Notes under the pieces: model-generated
Told to the model about the DNA's origin: nothing
Seen by the model: the letters and a program-made list of their open reading frames with translations, nothing else
Databases searched by the model: none
In this document: positions 11,661 through 23,845 of the stretch, in pieces
Layout: the number at the start of each line of letters is the position of its first letter
How positions within the stretch are numbered: position 1 is the first letter of the stretch
NCBI GenBank assembly: GCA_964035545.1
Contig: OZ037771.1
Location: forward strand, 5,388,628 to 5,452,627
Direction: 5' to 3'
Length of the DNA: 64,000 nt
Origin: Bugula neritina
Lineage: Eukaryota > Bryozoa > Gymnolaemata > Cheilostomatida > Bugulidae
Made by a program: the position numbers and the translations under genes

Positions 11661-11819
11661 ATTTTTTTTCAATCTTTTCAATAGTTGAGAGATGCTTCCT
11701 TAGTCTCATATAGTATATGATATTTTTTCGCATCAGCAGAGGTTACATCGTTTGCTGGCCTTGTTATAGGAGGTGGCCTTTCTCAGGGTTCTTCGTGATA
11801 TAATAAAAAAATTTTCTGT

Positions 11820-12068
11820 TTGAGCATAAAGCTGTCTTGGAACTAGTAGAATTATTTGAACGGTGAAGTGTCACTACCTGTCATCCTTGATTGATTTTTT
11901 GCCCTTGTAGTAATCTGGATAGCGAAGCATTTCCTTGCACTCCTTTTTGCATCTGTCAGGAACCTCGCCATGCTCTGTCTCATTTTTGTACTGTGTTAAC
12001 ATATTTTAGCAAAAATACACCTCCACTGAAGGTTTCCTTGAAGGGTTCAACTTTCAGTATTGATCCAA
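11820..12068. repeat. Repeat pair copy 2 (first copy at 10,520-10,790)
   Basis: This is the partner of the earlier copy. It directly abuts the 3' end of Gypsy-A copy 2, so it may be part of that element's untranslated or flanking sequence. Confidence 0.6.
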
Positions 12069-12070
12069 CT

Positions 12071-13998
12071 TTAAACTCCATCTTCCCGTTGGATACACTT
12101 TCTAAAGACATCAATGATGACACCCCTAATCTGATATCTCTTTCCCAACAATAAAAGACAGATCATTGTGTTTCTTGATCGTGTCCAGTTCTTCATTGGC
12201 TGTGGGATTAGGTGAGACCTTAACAGATGACCTGGAGTTGTGGGTAAGTCCAAGTCAATTGATACTTCTGACATAGGTCCTCTAACTAGAGGTTCCTTGT
12301 GTCTTTTTAACGAGTTCAGGTGTACTCTAAAGGGTGTTTGATCAGGTTCATTAAACAAATGTATTGAGGCAGTTGTGTCGGTTGTGTTTTATTGCATACA
12401 TGTCCTGCCATCTCTATCAATTTTGAGGTTTTATTCTTGTATGCCCTTTTATTATAGTATAACACTATATCACCCATTCTTAGATCTATGGGGCATGATT
12501 TTCTGTCGTAATATTTCTTTTGCCTTTCCTTTCCTCTGCTTATCAGCAGTCTGGCTGTGTCCCAAACCTCTTGCATTCTGTTATGTAATTTTGTGACGTA
12601 CGGGACGTCATCTGCCACAATAGGTGGGCGAGGTTTGGTCAGTTCGTACGGCTTTCGCATTTCTCTGCAGAATAAGAGCATACTTGGTGTGGTGGTGGTG
12701 TGTACCGATGAGTTGTGTACCAGTTGACAGAATGGGATGCATCTGTCCCAATCGCGATTAGTGCCTGGGTCGACGAAGTTTGTTTGATTGTTTTATTGTG
12801 TGGCAAATGGAAATTATGCACACAGTTGAGAAAAATAAACAAACTGATAAGGTCCATGGCGCAATAGCACTGCAGCTAGTCGAGGTTCCGAGCCGTGAAT
12901 AGTTGACAGTCAGCGTATTATTTTCTGTTATATAAGATTTTTATAGTTTTTTGTAAAGCTTTAGCAACTCAAAGAGTATCATTTTTTATCTGTTAATTTG
13001 AAATTTGCCATTAAGTGGTCTCTTAGGGCAAGTTTAAAACCAGCCTCCCTCTCCACAGCACAACATATTGGCGATTGTTTTATTGTATATCTCCACTTGG
13101 CCATTGGATGCTGACGAGTCAGGTACACTGAATTATGAGTCAGTCTTGAAAAGTTTATTCACTTCAACCATGACTGAGCTCATGAATGACTTGGTCCTGT
13201 CCGAGAGTAGTCCTGACGCGGCCCCGAATTTGCAAATGATCTGCTCAACATAGACGCGAGCGACTGTTGCTGCTGCTTGGTCAGCAGTGCAGATCATTTC
13301 ACACTATTTTGTAAAATGGTCAGTAAATACTAGGACGTATTTCATTCCGTCAGTACTCTGCACGAATGAACCGAGGAAGTCCATGGATAGCGTGTGGAAT
13401 GCCCGGTCGCTATCCTTGTTGCTAGTGGGACACGGGTCTGGGTTTTTGGATTCTTCCTTTGCTGACATGAATGGCATTCCGAGACATATTTTTCAACCGC
13501 CTGGTGCATTTTCGGGAACCAGTAGTGCTGTTTTAACCAAAGCATGGTCTTTGTCACTCCTGGATGCATAGCCGTTATGCTGTCATGCATAGCGTACATC
13601 AGGAGGTGACGCTGACTTGAGGAAATTGCTAGCAGTGCTTTGTCTTAATAGTTGCGGTACACGAGCCCGTCATTTACCTTGACTTGCTTGCTGTCCGCAA
13701 CTATCTGGTTCACCTCTGCCTTAGAGGCGTTTTTCGGGAACTTCCCCTCCTCCAGGTACGGAAGTACTAGTACCAAGAAATAGTCTCGTTTTTGTTCGTT
13801 TCTTGTCTGCTCATTAATGGTGGCAAGATTCTACAGAGAGACTTTCTGCTCATGATAGAGCGTCTGCCACCACATTTTGTTTACCCGCCTGGTGTATGAT
13901 TTCGAAGTCATAGTCAGCTAATTGTATTGCCCATCTGGCAAGGCGGGGAAACAAGTCCGGCTTCTTTATGATATATGTACAGGCAGCGTTTTCAATAA
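12071..13998 (-). pseudogene. Gypsy-A copy 2: RNase H end, integrase and C-terminal region
   Basis: It is colinear with 14,560-15,990 of copy 1. In - strand order it has the end of RNase H, the integrase zinc-binding region (HHYWFP-type motif, CHSCQQRKNP), a degraded catalytic core, and the C-terminal MRKPYELTKPRP to RVHLNSLKR region. It is cut at about 13,998 inside RNase H, where similarity stops abruptly. It retains the four residues MHQA after WFPK that copy 1 lacks. Frameshifts and a 280-bp insertion disrupt it. Confidence 0.85.
12780..13059. mobile_element. 280-bp insertion inside Gypsy-A copy 2
   Basis: Copy 1 reads GACGAAGTGGGACAACATAT at this place. In copy 2 about 280 bases separate GACGAAGT from ACAACATATT, replacing GGG. 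The insert holds TGGCGCAATAGCACTG and GAGGTTCCGAGCC, which look weakly like pol III A and B boxes at short spacing. No clear terminal repeats or target duplication are visible, so a SINE is possible but unproven. Confidence 0.55.
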
Positions 13999-13999
13999 T

Positions 14000-14187
14000 C
14001 AAGCAGCAGATAGCAGCTGTAGAATGCAATTAGAGTTAGAGTTGAGTCTAACTAGGTTGATAGAAATACTTGATAACCAAAATATAGCAGTGAATATAAT
14101 ATATATAATTAAAAGAATGAACCTAACCAAAATAGTCAGTCACGTTAGGTGCTCGATCTTTTATTGTGTAACTGTATCATGGTAAGT
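14000..14187 (-). other. Sequence between Gypsy-A copies 1 and 2
   Basis: It lies downstream of the copy 1 stop codon and directly abuts the truncated end of copy 2. It may hold the copy 1 3' untranslated region, but no LTR could be recognised. Confidence 0.35.
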
Positions 14188-17100
14188 CTAATTTTTATAA
14201 GTGAATTGCGCATCCCTTTTTCGCTTTGATCTGCACCTTAGACTGTATCGTTGGTTGTTATGAGTTGGTGGTAGCTTCATTTTTTCTGCTTCCTCAGTTT
14301 CGTTGTTCTGAGGCTCTTGGACACTAGTTTGTTCTTGGTTGTCATTGCTGTATGCAACGTTTGTATCTGTCCCATTGTAGCGTGTATGCCCATCATTATG
14401 AACTTCATTGTCTGTTGTAAGTTGGCGATCAGTCCCTTGGCAGTCTTCTTCACTAGATGGTACGTCGGAGTGGAAGTTGTCGGGTTCTGGAGCCGAAGTT
14501 TCAATCTCCTCAGAACCTGAGTCTTGAGTTGTGGGTGAGTCCAACTCAATCGATATTTCTGATGTGGGTCCTCTAACTAGAGGTCCCCTGTATCTTTTCA
14601 GTAGGTTCAAATGCACTCTAAATGGTGCCTGATCTGGCTCGTTGAATAGTTGTATGGCAGCAGTTGTATCGGTTATATGTTTTATTATGTACATGCCCTG
14701 CCATCGCTTTATTAATTTAGCAGTCTTGTTTTTGTATGCCCTTTTATTGTAGTAGAACACTATATCTCCCACTCTGAGATCAGTGGGGCGTGCTTTCTTG
14801 TCGTAGTATCTCTTCTGCCTTTCTTTCCCCTTTCCTATCAGCAGTCTGGCTGTGTCCCAAACCTCTTGCATTCTGTTGTGCAACTTCGTAACGTACGGGA
14901 CGTCGTCTTCCACAACAGTTGGGCGAGGTTTGGTCAGCTCGTATGGCATTCGCATTTCTCTGCAGAATAGGAGCATACTTGGTGACGTTGTGGTGGTGTG
15001 TACTGATGAATTGTGCGCCAGTTGACAGAACGGGATGTATCTGTCCCAATCGCGATGGGTGCCTGGGCCGACGAAGTGGGACAACATATTGGCGATAGTT
15101 TTGTTGTATATCTCCACTTGTCTGTTGGATGCTGGCGAGTACGGTACACTAAATTTTGAGTCAGTTTCAAGGAGTTTATTCACTTCAACCATGACTGAAT
15201 TCATGAATGACTTGGCCCTGTTCGAGAGTAGTATTGATGTGGCCCCAAATTTGCAAAAGATCTGCTCAACATAGACGTGAGCGACTGTTGCTGCTGATTG
15301 GTCAGCAGTGCAAATCATTTCACACCAATTCATAAAATGGTCAATAAATACTAGAAAGTATTTCATTCCGTCAGCACTCTGCTTGAACGGACCGAGGAAG
15401 TCCATGGATAGCGTGTGGAATGGCTCGGTCGCTATCCTTGTTGCTAGTGGGACACGAGTTTGAACTTTCGGGTTCTTCCTCTGCTGACATGAATGGCATT
15501 CCGAGACATATTTTTCGACCACCTTCGGGAACCAGTAGTGCTGTTTCAACCGGAGCTTGGTCTTAGTCACTCTTGAATGCATAGCCGTTATGCTGTCATG
15601 CATAGCGTACATCAGGAGGTGACGCTGACTTGAGGGGATAGCTATAAGTGCTTTGTCTTGATAGTTACGGTACACGAGCCCGTCAATTATCTTGAATTGC
15701 CTGCTGTCCGCAACTATCTGATTTGCCTTCGCCTTAAAGGTGTTTTCCGGGAACTTCCCCTTCTCCAGGTGCAGAAGTAATGGTCCTAAGAAATAGTCTC
15801 TTTTTTGCTGGTTTCTTGTCTGTTTATCAATAGGGCAGGATTCTAGAGAGAATCTCCGCTCGTGATAGGGCGTCCGCCACCACGTTCTGGTTGCCCGCCT
15901 GGTGTATGATCTCAAAGTCATAGTCGGCCAGTTGTATTGCCCATCTGGCAAGGCGGGGAGACAAGTCCGGTTTCTTTATAGTGTATGTACAGGCAGCGTT
16001 GTCAGTAATTAATCTGAATTTGACGTTTATCAGATACTGCCTGTGGTGTTTGACAGCACACACTATGGCGAAAAGCTCCTGCTGGCAGATATCCCATTTC
16101 CTTTTGGCGGCTGTTAGCGTACGGGAGTAGAACGATAGAGGGTGTTCCTTATTGTCTCGGAGCTAAGACAGGACAGCCCCAATCGCAGTATCCGACGCAT
16201 CAGTCGTCAGGATGAATGGGCTTTTAATGTCAGGGAAAACCAGAATTCTTGCTGTGGTGATTCTGGTTCTCAATTATTCGGAGGCGCTCTCACACCCTGC
16301 GGACCAAATAAACTCGGCGTCTTTGGATGTGAGTTTGATTGGAAGAGTTGCGGTTCGCACAAAGTTTTTTTATGAACGACCTGTAATACCCAAAAAATCT
16401 AAGAACTTTCTTGACTTCGGTTTTATTCCACAGTCGGGAATTTTTTAATCTTCTCGGTATTGTGTGGTGCAACTGCTATACCTTTGCTCGACAATATGTG
16501 ACCCAGGTGTAGGATCTCCTTCTGACATAGCTGGCTTTTACTCAGTCTGCACTTGAGTCCAGTGTAGCGGAGTCTGGAAAACACCATACTGAGTAGTTGC
16601 AAATGACTCTCATACGTGGTTGATGCCATCAGCCAGTCATCGAGGTAGACGCAGCTGCTGCCCTCACTTATTAGATCGGCCATAATGGCTAATGCGAGGC
16701 GAGTGAATGCCGCAGGTGAGCCCGACATTCCTTGTGGCATTACATTAAGTTCATAACGGCCGAATGGTATTATAAATCCTGATTTCTCTCGAGACAACTC
16801 GTGCAGTGCTACTTGAAAGAAAGCGGAGCACAAATCGATGCTGCTGAAATACTTCTTGTTCTGCATGATCTCAACAGTGTTCTCTATGCTCGATATCGCT
16901 ATAGACTTCTTAATCGTTAGTGAGATCAGTTTCCGGTAATCTACACAGAATCTTCACCTCCCATCTTTTTTTTGACCAGCACGACTGGCGAGGTCCAATT
17001 GCCCGCGTTGGGTGTAATCAGCCCGGCTTCTTGCATTTCATCCAGTTGTGCTTTTACTTCCGACCTTATGCCTACTGGAATGGTATATGGTTGGCTGCGT

Positions 17101-18015
17101 ATTGGTTGTGTCCCGAGGGTTGTTTCCACCACGTGTTGTGCTATATTAGTATGTCCAAGGTCGGTGACTCCTCCTATGATATCTTGGAATTCATCCACTA
17201 GCCCTCATGGCTTTTGAAACTGGTATAGGTGCAATGTGATATCCTCCACTTTCAGGCTCGAACTTGGTTTGGATCGAGTCTTCGGTTTTTCTTTTAGAGA
17301 GTTGACCTTGAGTAGTTCCAGATTTTTTTTTTCTACCTGTTCCACATTACCAACAACTGTGTTTTCTGGAATATTTATAGTGGTCTTGGTGCAATTCATT
17401 ATGGGTACCCAGATGCATCTCTTGACTACTTTGTCAATCGATTTGCCTATCATTACCTTTTCTGGCAATTTGTCACTATCAAAATAGCAGGTGGCACCGT
17501 CCAAGCATAGGCTTGTGATAGTAGCCACCACTGCCATCTCTGACAAGGGTGGTATGTCCACGCTATATGCCGTCCATGCTATGTTATTTATGGCTTCCAG
17601 TCCCGTGGGTATTTCCCTTTGGTTGAAACCCAATGTACACCTCTGGAAGTCGTATGTGAATTCTGCTAGTTTTGCTAGGAAGTCGGTCCCTACAATGGCG
17701 TTGTGTGTAATTGCATTGGCCACGAAGAGTGAATGTTCCACTCTTGTGTCTTTGCCTATTGTAATTACCACGTCCGGTTTTGCGATGATGTCCAGGGAAT
17801 GTCCAAGCAATGTCATCCGTTTTTGTTATGTCTTCAAGTGCAGGGTATAAATTTGCTAGTGGGATGGTTGGGTTGATAGCAGAAGTGGGGGTTGTGTTTT
17901 CTGCTTGGGGATGAGTTTGGGTGGCTGGCGTAGTTTCTTCTGCTGTTGGTTGGTGTGTTCCACCTTATTTCGTGAAAGCCACAGCATTTACTACTATTTC
18001 GCCACGCCTTTTGCA
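14188..18015 (-). pseudogene. Gypsy-A copy 1: Ty3/Gypsy pol (protease remnant, RT, RNase H, integrase)
   Basis: This is the longest retroelement here. In - strand order it has a polar linker, then the protease C-terminal half (HNAIVGTDFLAK) lacking its D-T/S-G active site. RT follows (VDYRKL, FSSIDLCSAFFQVAL, VYLDDW), then RNase H (LTTDASDTAIGAVLS, ICQQELFAIVCAVKHHRQ), then integrase. Integrase has its HHCC motif, SMDFLGPF with the first Asp, SNRAKSF where the second Asp should stand, and RQVEIYN with the Glu. A hydrophilic, acidic C-terminus ends in a basic patch. Lesions are TGA stops near 17,203 and 16,958, an extra A in the A-run near 16,975, frame breaks near 16,440 and 15,900, and a stop within RNase H. 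No gag or LTR was found. The integrase D-to-N change and missing protease site make it non-autonomous. Confidence 0.9.
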
Positions 18016-18074
18016 GATGTATTTTATGCACACGTAGTAATACAGTTTCCTTAAAACAAAAACAATTGAAGCAG

Positions 18075-18290
18075 TCGTCACAGTGAGTGTGACACTGACA
18101 GTGACTGACACCTACCCACTGAAATTTAGCCTTGCATAATGATATGCCTGAAGAGTCACTTATTTTTGCATTCACATTTCAGCTTATTATTACTTATAGT
18201 TATTTAGTTTTAACGATAAAGTTTATTATATATAAATTGAAACTGTGTTGGTGGGTTTTTTAATTTAGAGTTATTGCAAACTCACCGAAA
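18075..18290 (+). repeat. Dispersed repeat, copy 2 (first copy at 5097-5370)
   Basis: This is the direct-orientation partner of the 5.1 kb repeat. It lies just upstream, in transcription sense, of Gypsy-A copy 1 and is followed by a long AT dinucleotide tract. It could be element 5' sequence, but the 5.1 kb copy has no Gypsy-A nearby, which argues for an independent repeat. Confidence 0.75.

Positions 18291-18292
<2 letters not shown>

Positions 18293-18337
<45 letters not shown>
18293..18337. repeat. (AT)n dinucleotide tract
   Basis: An uninterrupted AT run of about 44 bases at the end of the dispersed repeat. Confidence 0.95.
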
Positions 18338-18339
<2 letters not shown>

Positions 18340-18424
18340 AGAATTTTTTCTAAAACATTTCTTTTCCTTGCTTGTAAACTTTTCAAGTAATTTTTCTGAA
18401 GTTTTGAAATACCAACAGTCTATT

Positions 18425-18630
18425 TGCAGTTGTGGTTGTATCAGCGTTAGTGTTTCTGGCCATTATAGTGACAACAGTGGTGCCGGTTGTAGTTGTAGCT
18501 GACGTAGCTCTGAGTCCACATAACGTAAATTTTACAATTATATTACTTAGTATGATCTAAATCCATGAAAGGGTTATCTTTGACACAGCTATTAGACATG
18601 AACGACCACAGAAATAGCAATTTTATAAGC
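18425..18630. repeat. Three-copy dispersed repeat, copy B
   Basis: The best-preserved member of the 11.5/18.4/19.6 kb family. It shares TAGTTGTAGCTG-type and TTATCTTTGACACAG blocks with the others. Confidence 0.65.
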
Positions 18631-18639
18631 TTGTCCGAT

Positions 18640-19574
18640 ATAGCATTTTTGCAACAAAGGCAAAGAATTTAATCAATCTAACAGCTTGTACAACCGACAA
18701 AATATATTTGGCCAACTGCTGCACCCCTTAAACCAACGTGTAATTTTTTTGTGGAGAATAACGTATCACCCTGTTGGGGGTTTCGAACTGTTGATGAGGA
18801 TTGCCATGCTTCTGCCAACACTGGCAGTGCATGGTATCTCCAATCTGAATGTGTCCTAAGCCTCTATCTATGTTACTTTCCTGAAAAGTGCGTGACATTT
18901 TGTCAGTCACAGATGCTAATTAATGTTTCTTTGTGGTACAATACAGCTGGTTAGTACCTAATATTCAGAACTTTCTTTTAATAGTTTAATTTTTGAACAA
19001 ACACATTTATCGTCTGTGAGCACTGCATGGCTTTTTTTACTTGAAACTCATTCATTGATTCATTTTGAAGCATGTCATTTAATTCACCATGAAGTACTTT
19101 CTACTCGCCAGTATTTTGTTTCCTCGCTTTTTCTATCATTGATGGCTCCAAAGTCGAGCAATAATTCTTTTAATGTGCTCTGACGCGGACTATTGTGTTT
19201 CACATAAAAGCTCAAGTTTGTGGAAGCTTTTAGGCTGCTTACCTTATAAACTGCTGGTATTTTTAATGTTGAAAGAAGTCAAACGGACCATGTAATGCTT
19301 GAAGTTGTCATCTTGTACAATTTAAGCTTTGGTAGATGGCTTGGTCTCATGGTCGCTCTGTGCGTGATTGTTGGTGATATGCTACCTTACACTAACTGGC
19401 ATGATCGACCATGGTTTTTAGAGTGTCTAGTGCTTTTTGCTGGTCAGTTTGATTGCTGATCACTCACTCTTGAAGACAAAAAATTAATTTTAAAGGCGTT
19501 ATTTTGTGTTTTCAAAACATTTTCTAAAACATCTATTTTTTGCCAGTGGTTTTTTCAAGTTATTTGTTAGTTGT
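18640..19574. other. Non-coding sequence between repeats
   Basis: No recognisable gene. A 60-codon - strand frame at 18,728-18,910 (MHCQCWQKHG) has no family match that I know. Confidence 0.45.
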
Positions 19575-19740
19575 TTTCTGCCCGCCATGGAAGCATCAAT
19601 GATGCTAGTTGTAATTGTAGCTGTTGTGGCCGTAGGTCCACATAGGGCAAGTATCATTTACTATGATCTAGATTCAAGTAAGGCTTATCTTTGATACAGT
19701 TATTAGATCTAAAAACTAAAGAAATAACAATTTTATGAGT
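19575..19740. repeat. Three-copy dispersed repeat, copy C
   Basis: Direct copy of the 18.4 kb repeat about 1.15 kb away. It carries TAGTTGTAATTGTAGCTG, TATGATCTAGATTCA and TTATCTTTGATACAG. Confidence 0.65.
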
Positions 19741-20559
19741 TTTTTTTCAAATATAGAATTCTTTAGACAAAGTCAGGGAATCTAATTGATCCACAAAATT
19801 AGGCCCGTATAAATTTTTTACTATATGCGAGTGCTCAGGTGTTTCCCTTACCCAACTATTTGTGGGTGTTTTCGGGATAAGTATAAGATTTCTGTCTAAA
19901 CATTACTCAAATAAAAGAATCAAAAAAGGTGAAAAACAGTAGACTTAACTATAATATTTAATCTAACCATGCTGGCAGTGCAGGGTGAAGAGTCCAGGAG
20001 TCAAGCTGCTATGAAACACTTTGCTGCAACTCAAAAAAACTTTTAGAAGGCTGTTCATTGTCTGCCACATAGTTCCCCCGCCCACAAAGTTGTGGCAACA
20101 TTGGCAAGCAACAAAGATGTTGCTCCGCTGCCGAACCTGTGGCATTGAGTTTGTGATTTTGCAGTTTGTTAAAAATTTCCAGAATCCTCAAGCAAATTGG
20201 AAGAATGACTTGGCAGTCTCCTCCACACATATATCTTGCAAAGTTGAAAAAAATGGCGAAATGTGCTGCAAAGCATGGATTGTGCGTGAGTCTGGCAACC
20301 TGCTGCCAAGACTCACGACACCATCAATGGCCTGTTGGTTAACCAGAGAGGTTATTGGTAAGGTTTTCAAAATCTACAAAACAACATTTGTAGAAGTAAT
20401 TTTTTAAAATCTTAAACAATCTTTACGATAACGGATAAAAAATACGAATTTAAAGAGTACTTCTTTAATGAATTTTCAGTCATAAAAATTTGCGCATATA
20501 AAAAAGTCAGTTACCTATTCATTTTTATAGTGTAAAAATAGTTACATTATAATGTTGTA
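19741..20559. other. Unassigned sequence with overlapping ORFs
   Basis: Between 19,963 and 20,407 both strands are open for 60-128 codons: a Cys-rich frame on + (LRCRTCGIEF) and VNQQAIDGVVSLGS on -. Neither is a family I can name. It is probably decayed transposon coding sequence. Confidence 0.3.
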
Positions 20560-21530
20560 AAGTAACAACCTACATTTGTCAGCAGATCAATCCAATAATC
20601 GGGAACATGATTAGCCTGAAATGCATGCGTTACAATTTTTTCTAAACATGTGCTTTGTGCTGTAAAGGATATAGACTGGACATCAATATCATCAACTTTG
20701 GCCATAAACTTCAGAACACTTTCATGATTTTGAGCAGAAATACCAATAGTGCGGTCAGTAGAACCAAATTCCGAAAGCACAGAAACCTTATTGCAAAAAA
20801 GATAGCACAACATGTTGAAATAAGAGATTTACAAAGCTTGCATTTCATTTATCGTCCAAGCGGTTCAATATGTTTGAAAAGGTAGCATAATAATGTAAAG
20901 TTAGTGATACCTGTTTCCTTTCAGCAAAACAAGTTCAGCGGCTTTTGCACCTCGTTTGCTGCGGGCATACCGTTTGGGATACCCCAGGCTTATTTCATCA
21001 CAAAAGACTACATCGGGATGGGGCTACATTGGGACAACTAAACCACTCATCTTTTCTTTCAATAGGCTGTAAGTAGGACAGCCCAGCTAGTCGAAATTGA
21101 GAATAAGATGGGCGCAACTGCATGGATTAATTTTCCATCAAACGCCATCCCCACAGTTCATAAAAGCTGTACATGCTATTCCTACAACAATAGAAACAAC
21201 TTACAATTGAAATTGATGGTATATAAACATACAACTAAGTAATTATGAGAGGTTTTGATATTCTGAGGCAGCTGAAAGCTCAGATTCTAAAGCAGCATTA
21301 TGTAAAAATATATATTTATGAATCTATCTAACATCACCAATGGACTGCACCTTTTCGAATATCATCAACAAACCCAGCTTGAAGAAACAGCATCATATAT
21401 TCTGCAAGCAATCTATGAGACACCAGATATGTTCCCATATTTAGAACACCCTCTTTATAACCATCTGCGTTTAAACCTGTGCCACACTTGCATCTACCAT
21501 GATACACTAAAAGTAAATAAAATTAAAAAC
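20560..21530 (-). pseudogene. Possible CxC/KDZ-type transposon-derived gene relic
   Basis: Three exon-like - strand segments lie in order. The first, at about 21,345-21,500, follows an acceptor-like TTTACTTTTAG and reads CKCGTGLNADGY and EGVLNMGTYLVSHRLL. The second, at about 20,930-21,180, reads SFYELWGWRLMEN, a stop, FRLAGLSYLQPIERKDEW, FSCPN, then PHPDVVFCDEISLGYPKRYA. The third, at about 20,575-20,790, reads VSVLSEFGSTDRTIGIS and continues to LLTN. The order C-x-C..GVLNMG..LL, CP..C..P.VV.CD..LG resembles CxC-domain/KDZ-type transposase-related proteins. Stops and an out-of-phase junction (AACAG|GTATCA to AATAAG|GTTTCT) mark it as broken. Family placement is tentative. Confidence 0.4.
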
Positions 21531-22649
21531 CATGCCGTATAAATAACATACCAACATGAAACATTGTCACCCTTGGCAGTTAAGCTATACCTTCTTTAAT
21601 ATTTTTGTGGGTTTATGCGGCTGATAAAGTACATTGTGGGTAGTTGTGAGAATTACTGCTCGAACACATACTCTTTGTGAGATTGATGAGAATTTATAAT
21701 TTCAATAGCTTGCAACACGACAGGACCGAAGTCTGACACCTTACAAGAGCTAGTGAAGATATATACAAAAATACAACTAATTATTGATAACTATATTAAA
21801 GTAGCGCTAAAGGCCGACTGTCTGCATGGGGCATTGTTTCTACGGTATATATTTGCGCAGCACCTTCGGTTGGTCTGTAGGTTATAGTATACTATGGTCA
21901 TGACACTGTGTCGATAGCCAATGAGTATCAGTCAAACATATAGTTTAGTGCCACATTTCGAACAGTACGTGACAAAATTGATGATGTGTCAAATAGCACT
22001 CCTGACTATTGGAAGAGCTAGCACAGTAAATGTCTGTACAAGAATGTCAAAAATTCATCACAATATGCCTGCAACACACATTCAAGCTATTACAATGCCA
22101 AAAGGATGTAAACAAGCCTGTGCATTTTTCTCACATTGCTTATTAGATATTGAAAAAGAGTCGAAGAAAGGGACCACAGCAGGCACTAGCTCCACTCCAC
22201 AATCACCAGAAACTGGGCAAGGAGAAGGCATGATGTATTCTTGATTTATTGACACAGGGTTGCTAAAAAATATTAACATATTTTGCGAAACAGTTGATAT
22301 ATTGTAATAGCTAAAAAATAAAATTGAAAACAAGTGTGTGTACAAACAAGCTGCAACATCTCAATGCACTTGGAAATAAGGGAAATCGGGTTAATTAAAT
22401 CAACCATTTTTAAATGATATAAGGAAGTGAGTGATATGCTTAAGAGATACCAAAAAGGGTTTAAACTAGGAGATGATACGCTCTTTTGCTGATACAAAGA
22501 TTCAGTTGTTGAAGCAGTATTAAGTAGCTCTGAGATAACAGCCAAACTATCAGTATCATTTGAAGAGTTTTCATGAGAGGCCGTAAAGCCTAAAATAACA
22601 AAATTACATGTATAGTTGTAAATAAGTGTTACGTAATAAATCATAAATG
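21531..22649. other. Unassigned region with exon-like ORFs on both strands
   Basis: On + a 107-codon frame (21,921-22,244) ends SPETGQGEGMMYS. On - two stretches follow acceptor-like TTTTTAG and TTATTTTAG (to 22,082 and from 22,588). None matches a family I know. They may belong to the relic just downstream on the - strand. Confidence 0.25.
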
Positions 22650-23328
22650 TAATAAATTTGATACAATAAATAAGACATGAACTATTAAAAACATGAATTT
22701 AGTATGTAAAATTATTGAGTAAATACAAAATATTATAACAAAAAACATAACTAGCCTCTGCTCCTTTAAACAATATCTTTATTACAGATACACATTCTGT
22801 CAGCAAATATATTAAATTGAAGTATAACTTTATGAGTGCACTCTATGATGGTTAAATGCCAACTGGTTACTTGGGTTAAAAATAAAAAATAACCTGTTTT
22901 GATTTGACTTATGGATGCTGTCATTGCCAGGTATCGGGTTTAATTATCTTAATTTTGACCACCAGAAATCTGTTTATGCATGAAGACAAAGAAGTTTTAT
23001 ATGTATTGTAGATGATGCTCACGAATTGGTAAAGCAGATTCTACTAGTTGGTATAATGTTATGTGTATGTGAATATGAATACATTTATGCAGTTCAGCAT
23101 TATTGATAAGTAAACTGATGACTATTTTCTTGCTACCTTTACAGTTTGTTTCCCTTGTGAAAGGGAACTAAGGTTCCTCTCCTGGAAAGGGTTGCTTCTT
23201 TCGAAAACTGTTGCTAGTTTCCGTGTAGGTGCTATATAACTGTTAGCACAGCTTGGTGTGTGTTTGACTATTTACTGGTATGTTTACCATGCTGAACCGG
23301 TGAGTTTGGCTTGGATGGTGAGGGCCAA
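22650..23328. other. Non-coding sequence
   Basis: AT-rich sequence with no supported gene or repeat. Confidence 0.5.
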
Positions 23329-23845
23329 CTACTCGTCATAACGATGAGGGACCATAAGGACCTCCCATCTTTCAATAAACTCCCATGACTCAGTCGAGTC
23401 ATCTGAGTATGATAGAAGACTGTCTAAATTTAGCACCACACTAGTTATTATCTGTGTGTGTTGGCTTGTTTGAAAGAGGTTTTGAGCCGGTACGTTGTTG
23501 AGGAAAAGTCGTGGTTGGTAAGTTGGTACCTGCAGTATAGGTTTCATTTGTGACTGGGCAGCCAAGCCATAATGTATGACCACATGGCTGGGTGTAGGAC
23601 CGATGGATGTGGAACTATTTATACAGTTCCGTCCTAATTCTTGTGTTAGTGAATTCCAGAATTGTACTGCCTTTTCACTCGAAATAGGAATCTTCAGTGT
23701 AGTCTTAGGCTTTGTCTCTCTACAGTGGGATGGTGGGGTTGGGTCAGACAAAGTAGTGCTTTTTGTTTGTGAATTGCAGTCGAATCGGATGAGGTGATTG
23801 AAATTGTAGTTCTTGTTGCATATTTGGGATTTTGTGTCGGTAGAG
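23329..23845 (-). CDS. Hypothetical open frame next to Gypsy-B 3' repeat
   Basis: One - strand frame stays open from about 23,800 to 23,329. It includes LSDPTPPSHCRETKPK, SEKAVQFWNSLTQELG and SYSDDSTESWEF, with no ATG near its start. The protein is hydrophilic and Pro/Ser/Thr-rich, without a motif I know. It sits immediately downstream, in - strand sense, of the repeat shared with 8.9 kb. It could be a gag-like leader of another element or a relic. Low certainty that it is real. Confidence 0.25.

Noticed and set aside
13287-13571. + strand ORFs across Gypsy-A copies
   Set aside because: Antisense shadows of integrase and RNase H coding sequence.
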